Origin: RGIG3102 sp964369915 | GTDB lineage: Bacteria; Bacillota; Clostridia; Oscillospirales; Ruminococcaceae | DNA: 14,672 nt | Direction of reading: 5' to 3' | NCBI GenBank assembly: GCA_964369915.1 | Contig: CAYJGG010000052.1 | Span: 1-14,672 of the forward strand | Shown here: in pieces, positions 12,859-14,672 of the stretch | Numbering within the stretch: position 1 is the first letter of the stretch | Layout: every line of letters starts with the position of its first letter | The notes under the pieces: generated by a model | Told to the model about the DNA's origin: nothing | The model's database searches: none | What the model saw: only the letters and a program-made list of their open reading frames with translations | Program-made: the position numbers and the translations under genes

Positions 12859-13896
12859 ATGTTTAAAAATAAGTATTTTAGTTTTTTATTTTATATTTTG
12901 TTGATTATTTTTTTAATTATAAATTCAAACTTTGTAACAGAAAGTATTAAATCTGCTTTATTTGTTTGTTACTCTTCTGTTGTGCCTAGTTTGTTTATTT
13001 TTATGATTATATCTTCATTAATTTCAAGTAGCAATGCTATATATGTTTTTTCTATTATTTTTTATCCGTTTTTATATCTTTTAAAAATTAAAAGCAAAGA
13101 AGCTTCTTGCTATTTAGTTCTTTCTTTATTTTCTGGATTTGTTGTAGGTGCAAAATTTTTAAATAATTTATTTAAAAAAAATTACAATGAAAACTCTTTA
13201 AAAATCCTTAGTATTCTATTTACGCAAAATTCTTTTTCTTTTGTTATCTTAATAATTGGAGTTAACGTTTTAAAAAATATTAATTTATCTTTATTAATTT
13301 ATATCTCATTAACTATTTCAAGCTTTATAACAGCTTTTTTATTCTCTTTTATATTAAAATATGATTTTAAAGATTACGATACTAATCTAAAAATTAATAA
13401 ATATCCTTTTTCTTTAATTATAAAAGATAATGTGAATGCTATTTTAAATATATGTGGATTTGTTATAGTTTTTTATTTAGTATGTGATTTTGTTATTTTA
13501 TATTTTGAAAATGAAATGGCTAAAAATTTTATTTTACCTTTTTTAGAGGTAACTTCTGGAATAATTAAAAGTGATTTAAATAAAAATCCATATTTTATTA
13601 TCTTTGCCCTTAGTATACTTCCTTTAAGCACTCTATCTCAAATTTCTTTTTTTACTAATGGTAAAATCAATATTAAATTCCTTATTTCATCAAGACTTAT
13701 ACACACACCTTTATCCATTTTTATTCTAACGAGTTTATTAAATATCTTTCCTTACACAGAAAATGTTTATAACAGTAGTAGTATTTATTTGAAAACAACT
13801 TGGATTTCCGCAGATTTATCTTTAATTTTATTTATAATTAGTTTTTTATTCGTAATTTTTTTAGAAGAAAACAAAAGGTTTACTAATTTAAAATAA
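12859..13896 (+). CDS. ylbJ: YlbJ/SpoVV-like sporulation membrane protein
   Basis: A 345-residue, very hydrophobic protein with about eight or more membrane helices. The segment CYSSVVPSLFIFMIISSLI (37-55) matches the VIPSLFPF signature of YlbJ proteins, and FSGFVVGAKFLNNLF followed by SILFTQNSFSFVILIIGV matches their second conserved block. YlbJ (SpoVV) helps move dipicolinic acid across the outer forespore membrane in Bacillus and is sigma-E controlled. At 345 residues it is shorter than Bacillus YlbJ (about 400), and the usual SGYP reads SGFV. GAGGTG lies five bases before the ATG. It is divergent from yqfC, another sporulation gene, which supports the call. Another member of the same nucleoside-recognition/gate family is the alternative. 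Confidence 0.7.
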   Translation: MFKNKYFSFLFYILLIIFLIINSNFVTESIKSALFVCYSSVVPSLFIFMIISSLISSSNAIYVFSIIFYPFLYLLKIKSKEASCYLVLSLFSGFVVGAKFLNNLFKKNYNENSLKILSILFTQNSFSFVILIIGVNVLKNINLSLLIYISLTISSFITAFLFSFILKYDFKDYDTNLKINKYPFSLIIKDNVNAILNICGFVIVFYLVCDFVILYFENEMAKNFILPFLEVTSGIIKSDLNKNPYFIIFALSILPLSTLSQISFFTNGKINIKFLISSRLIHTPLSIFILTSLLNIFPYTENVYNSSSIYLKTTWISADLSLILFIISFLFVIFLEENKRFTNLK

Positions 13897-13907
13897 TTTT
13901 GTATAAT
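13879..13907 (+). promoter_or_regulatory. Promoter of the four-cysteine protein gene
   Basis: TTTACT (13879-13884) and TATAAT (13902-13907, perfect) are 17 bases apart. The -35 lies within the last codons of the ylbJ-like gene. The predicted start near 13914 gives a leader of about 25 bases. This lets the small gene be expressed in growth, independently of sporulation. Confidence 0.65.
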
Positions 13908-13938
13908 AGATATATAAATATTTAAGGAATGGAATTGT

Positions 13939-14169
13939 ATGGCAATTTTTAAAAAAGAAAAAAAATTATTTGGAAATAATATACCGCCAAGATGTGAATA
14001 TTGCTTTTTAGGGCAAACTTCAAGTGATGGCGAAATGATACTTTGCAAAAAAAAAGGAGTTGTTACTGCTGATTTTTCTTGCAAAAGCTTTGAATACATC
14101 CCTTTTAAAAGAACTCCAAAAAGAAGGATGGCTATGCGAGATTTTACACCTGATGAATTTAAATTATAA
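13939..14169 (+). CDS. Small conserved four-cysteine protein, unknown function
   Basis: A 76-residue protein with Cys19, Cys22, Cys36 and Cys48, a spacing that could hold one zinc ion or an iron-sulfur centre (C-x2-C, then C-x11-C). Both ends are strongly basic or charged (KKEKKLFGNN; FKRTPKRRMAMRDF). I recall similar small proteins with KCEYC and ILCKKKG segments as conserved hypotheticals in clostridia; no function is known to me. AAGGA lies ten bases before the ATG. It has its own sigma-A promoter and ends at a shared terminator. Binding to nucleic acid is possible from charge and cysteines but unproven. Confidence 0.8.
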   Translation: MAIFKKEKKLFGNNIPPRCEYCFLGQTSSDGEMILCKKKGVVTADFSCKSFEYIPFKRTPKRRMAMRDFTPDEFKL

Positions 14170-14170
14170 A

Positions 14171-14201
14171 AAAACAGCTAAGATATTATCTTAGCTGTTT
14201 T
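14171..14201. terminator. Bidirectional terminator between convergent genes
   Basis: A perfect 14-bp stem (14171-14184 with 14188-14201) with a three-base loop has A/T-runs on both sides. It starts one base after the plus-strand stop codon and lies four bases past the minus-strand glyoxalase stop, so it serves both genes. Confidence 0.92.
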
Positions 14202-14205
14202 AATT

Positions 14206-14568
14206 TTATCTTGTTGGAACTACTTCTAGCCAGTATCCGTCTGGATCTTCTATAAAATAAATTCCCATAGCTTTATTTTCAAAGCAAATACAACCCATTT
14301 CTGTATGTAATTTATGCGCTGCTTCAAAATCATCAACTCTAAAGGCTAAATGAATTTCATTTTCTCCTAAATCATAGCTTTGTGGATGATCAAAAAGCTG
14401 AGTTAGCTCTAAAAGATGCTCTGTAACTCCATCTCCTAAATAAACAATGGTAAATGCTTCTCTTTCAATTCTTCTTGTTTCTTTTAAATTTAATGCTTTT
14501 GTATAAAATTCAAGACTTTCTTTTACATTTTTAACATTAAAATTAGTGTGCGCTATTTTAAAATTCAT
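14206..14568 (-). CDS. Glyoxalase I-like VOC-family protein
   Basis: A 120-residue cytoplasmic protein of the vicinal-oxygen-chelate superfamily, resembling lactoylglutathione lyase (GloA), which isomerises the methylglyoxal-thiol adduct. Two beta-alpha-beta-beta-beta modules are visible, and the expected metal ligands are present: His7 (AHTNF), Glu54 (HLLELT), His73 (EIHLAF) and Glu115 (WLEVVP). Length is close to the 120-135 residue norm. Clostridia often lack glutathione, so another thiol or substrate is possible, and the exact reaction is uncertain. GGAG lies eight bases before the ATG. It appears monocistronic, with a long dyad upstream. Confidence 0.85.
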   Translation of the reverse strand: MNFKIAHTNFNVKNVKESLEFYTKALNLKETRRIEREAFTIVYLGDGVTEHLLELTQLFDHPQSYDLGENEIHLAFRVDDFEAAHKLHTEMGCICFENKAMGIYFIEDPDGYWLEVVPTR

Positions 14569-14598
14569 AATTAAAACTCCTTTATTATTTAAACTTCG

Positions 14599-14625
14599 AT
14601 TTATATTATCTCTAATAATATAAAT
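14599..14625. promoter_or_regulatory. 11-bp dyad upstream of the glyoxalase-like gene
   Basis: ATTTATATTAT (14599-14609) and its exact complement (14615-14625) flank CTCTA. It is 31 bases before the start codon, in the expected promoter zone; TATATT and GATAAT inside it could act as -10 elements, but no convincing -35 is paired with them. It may be an operator. The arms are pure A/T, which lowers specificity. Confidence 0.4.
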
Positions 14626-14652
14626 AATCTTTACATTATTGTAGTTTTCTGT

Positions 14653-14672
14653 GTTTACTTTATTGGGTAAAC
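14653..14672. repeat. Short inverted repeat at the window edge
   Basis: GTTTAC and GTAAAC flank eight bases (TTTATTGG) in the last 20 bases of the window. It may be part of an operator or of a hairpin that continues outside; the cut-off prevents a call. Confidence 0.25.

Noticed and set aside
13785..14099. 104-codon minus-strand ORF opposite the ylbJ-like and four-cysteine genes
   Set aside because: It covers the ends of two supported genes and the promoter between them and encodes no recognisable motif.

Overview
The window comes from an AT-rich, Gram-positive, endospore-forming Firmicute, most likely class Clostridia. Evidence is the very low GC by eye, strong AGGAGG-type ribosome binding sites, the sporulation genes yqfC, yqfD and a ylbJ-like gene, and the conserved Firmicutes order phoH-ybeY-dgkA-era-yqzL-recO. 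Genus cannot be read from the sequence. Nothing looks like phage, an insertion sequence, CRISPR, tRNA or rRNA.

Layout. (1) 39-1168: a minus-strand histidine-kinase-like gene that keeps an ATPase domain but has Val at the phospho-acceptor position; it starts at GTG 1110 and has two Spo0A-box heptamers just upstream. (2) 1225-2527: gap (glyceraldehyde-3-phosphate dehydrogenase) on the plus strand, with two candidate sigma-A promoters, a 10-bp dyad in its leader and a strong terminator. (3) 2597-5080: an AraC-family regulator and a MATE efflux pump, both minus strand, each with its own promoter and separated by a 30-bp perfect palindrome. The MATE leader holds a long hairpin and an 8-codon ORF ending four bases before the MATE start. 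(4) 5084-11333: a tight minus-strand housekeeping operon read phoH, ybeY, dgkA, era, yqzL, recO, mutS2 (RNA maturation, ribosome assembly and rescue, lipid recycling, DNA repair). pgpH and cdd, often found inside this cluster, are absent. (5) 11340-13896: sporulation genes yqfC-yqfD (minus) divergent from a ylbJ/spoVV-like membrane gene (plus), with a symmetrical inverted repeat between them. (6) 13879-14672: a 76-residue four-cysteine protein with its own promoter, sharing a bidirectional terminator with a convergent glyoxalase-family gene whose upstream region carries an 11-bp perfect dyad.

How they fit together: most of the window is core metabolism and cell maintenance plus sporulation. 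The less ordinary parts are regulatory: the Spo0A boxes before a His-less kinase, the MATE leader, and two gene overlaps of more than 60 bases (yqzL/recO and phoH/ybeY). I found no clearly new multi-gene system; the MATE leader and the His-less kinase are the best candidates for something undescribed. All similarity statements rest on motif recognition, not on a database search.
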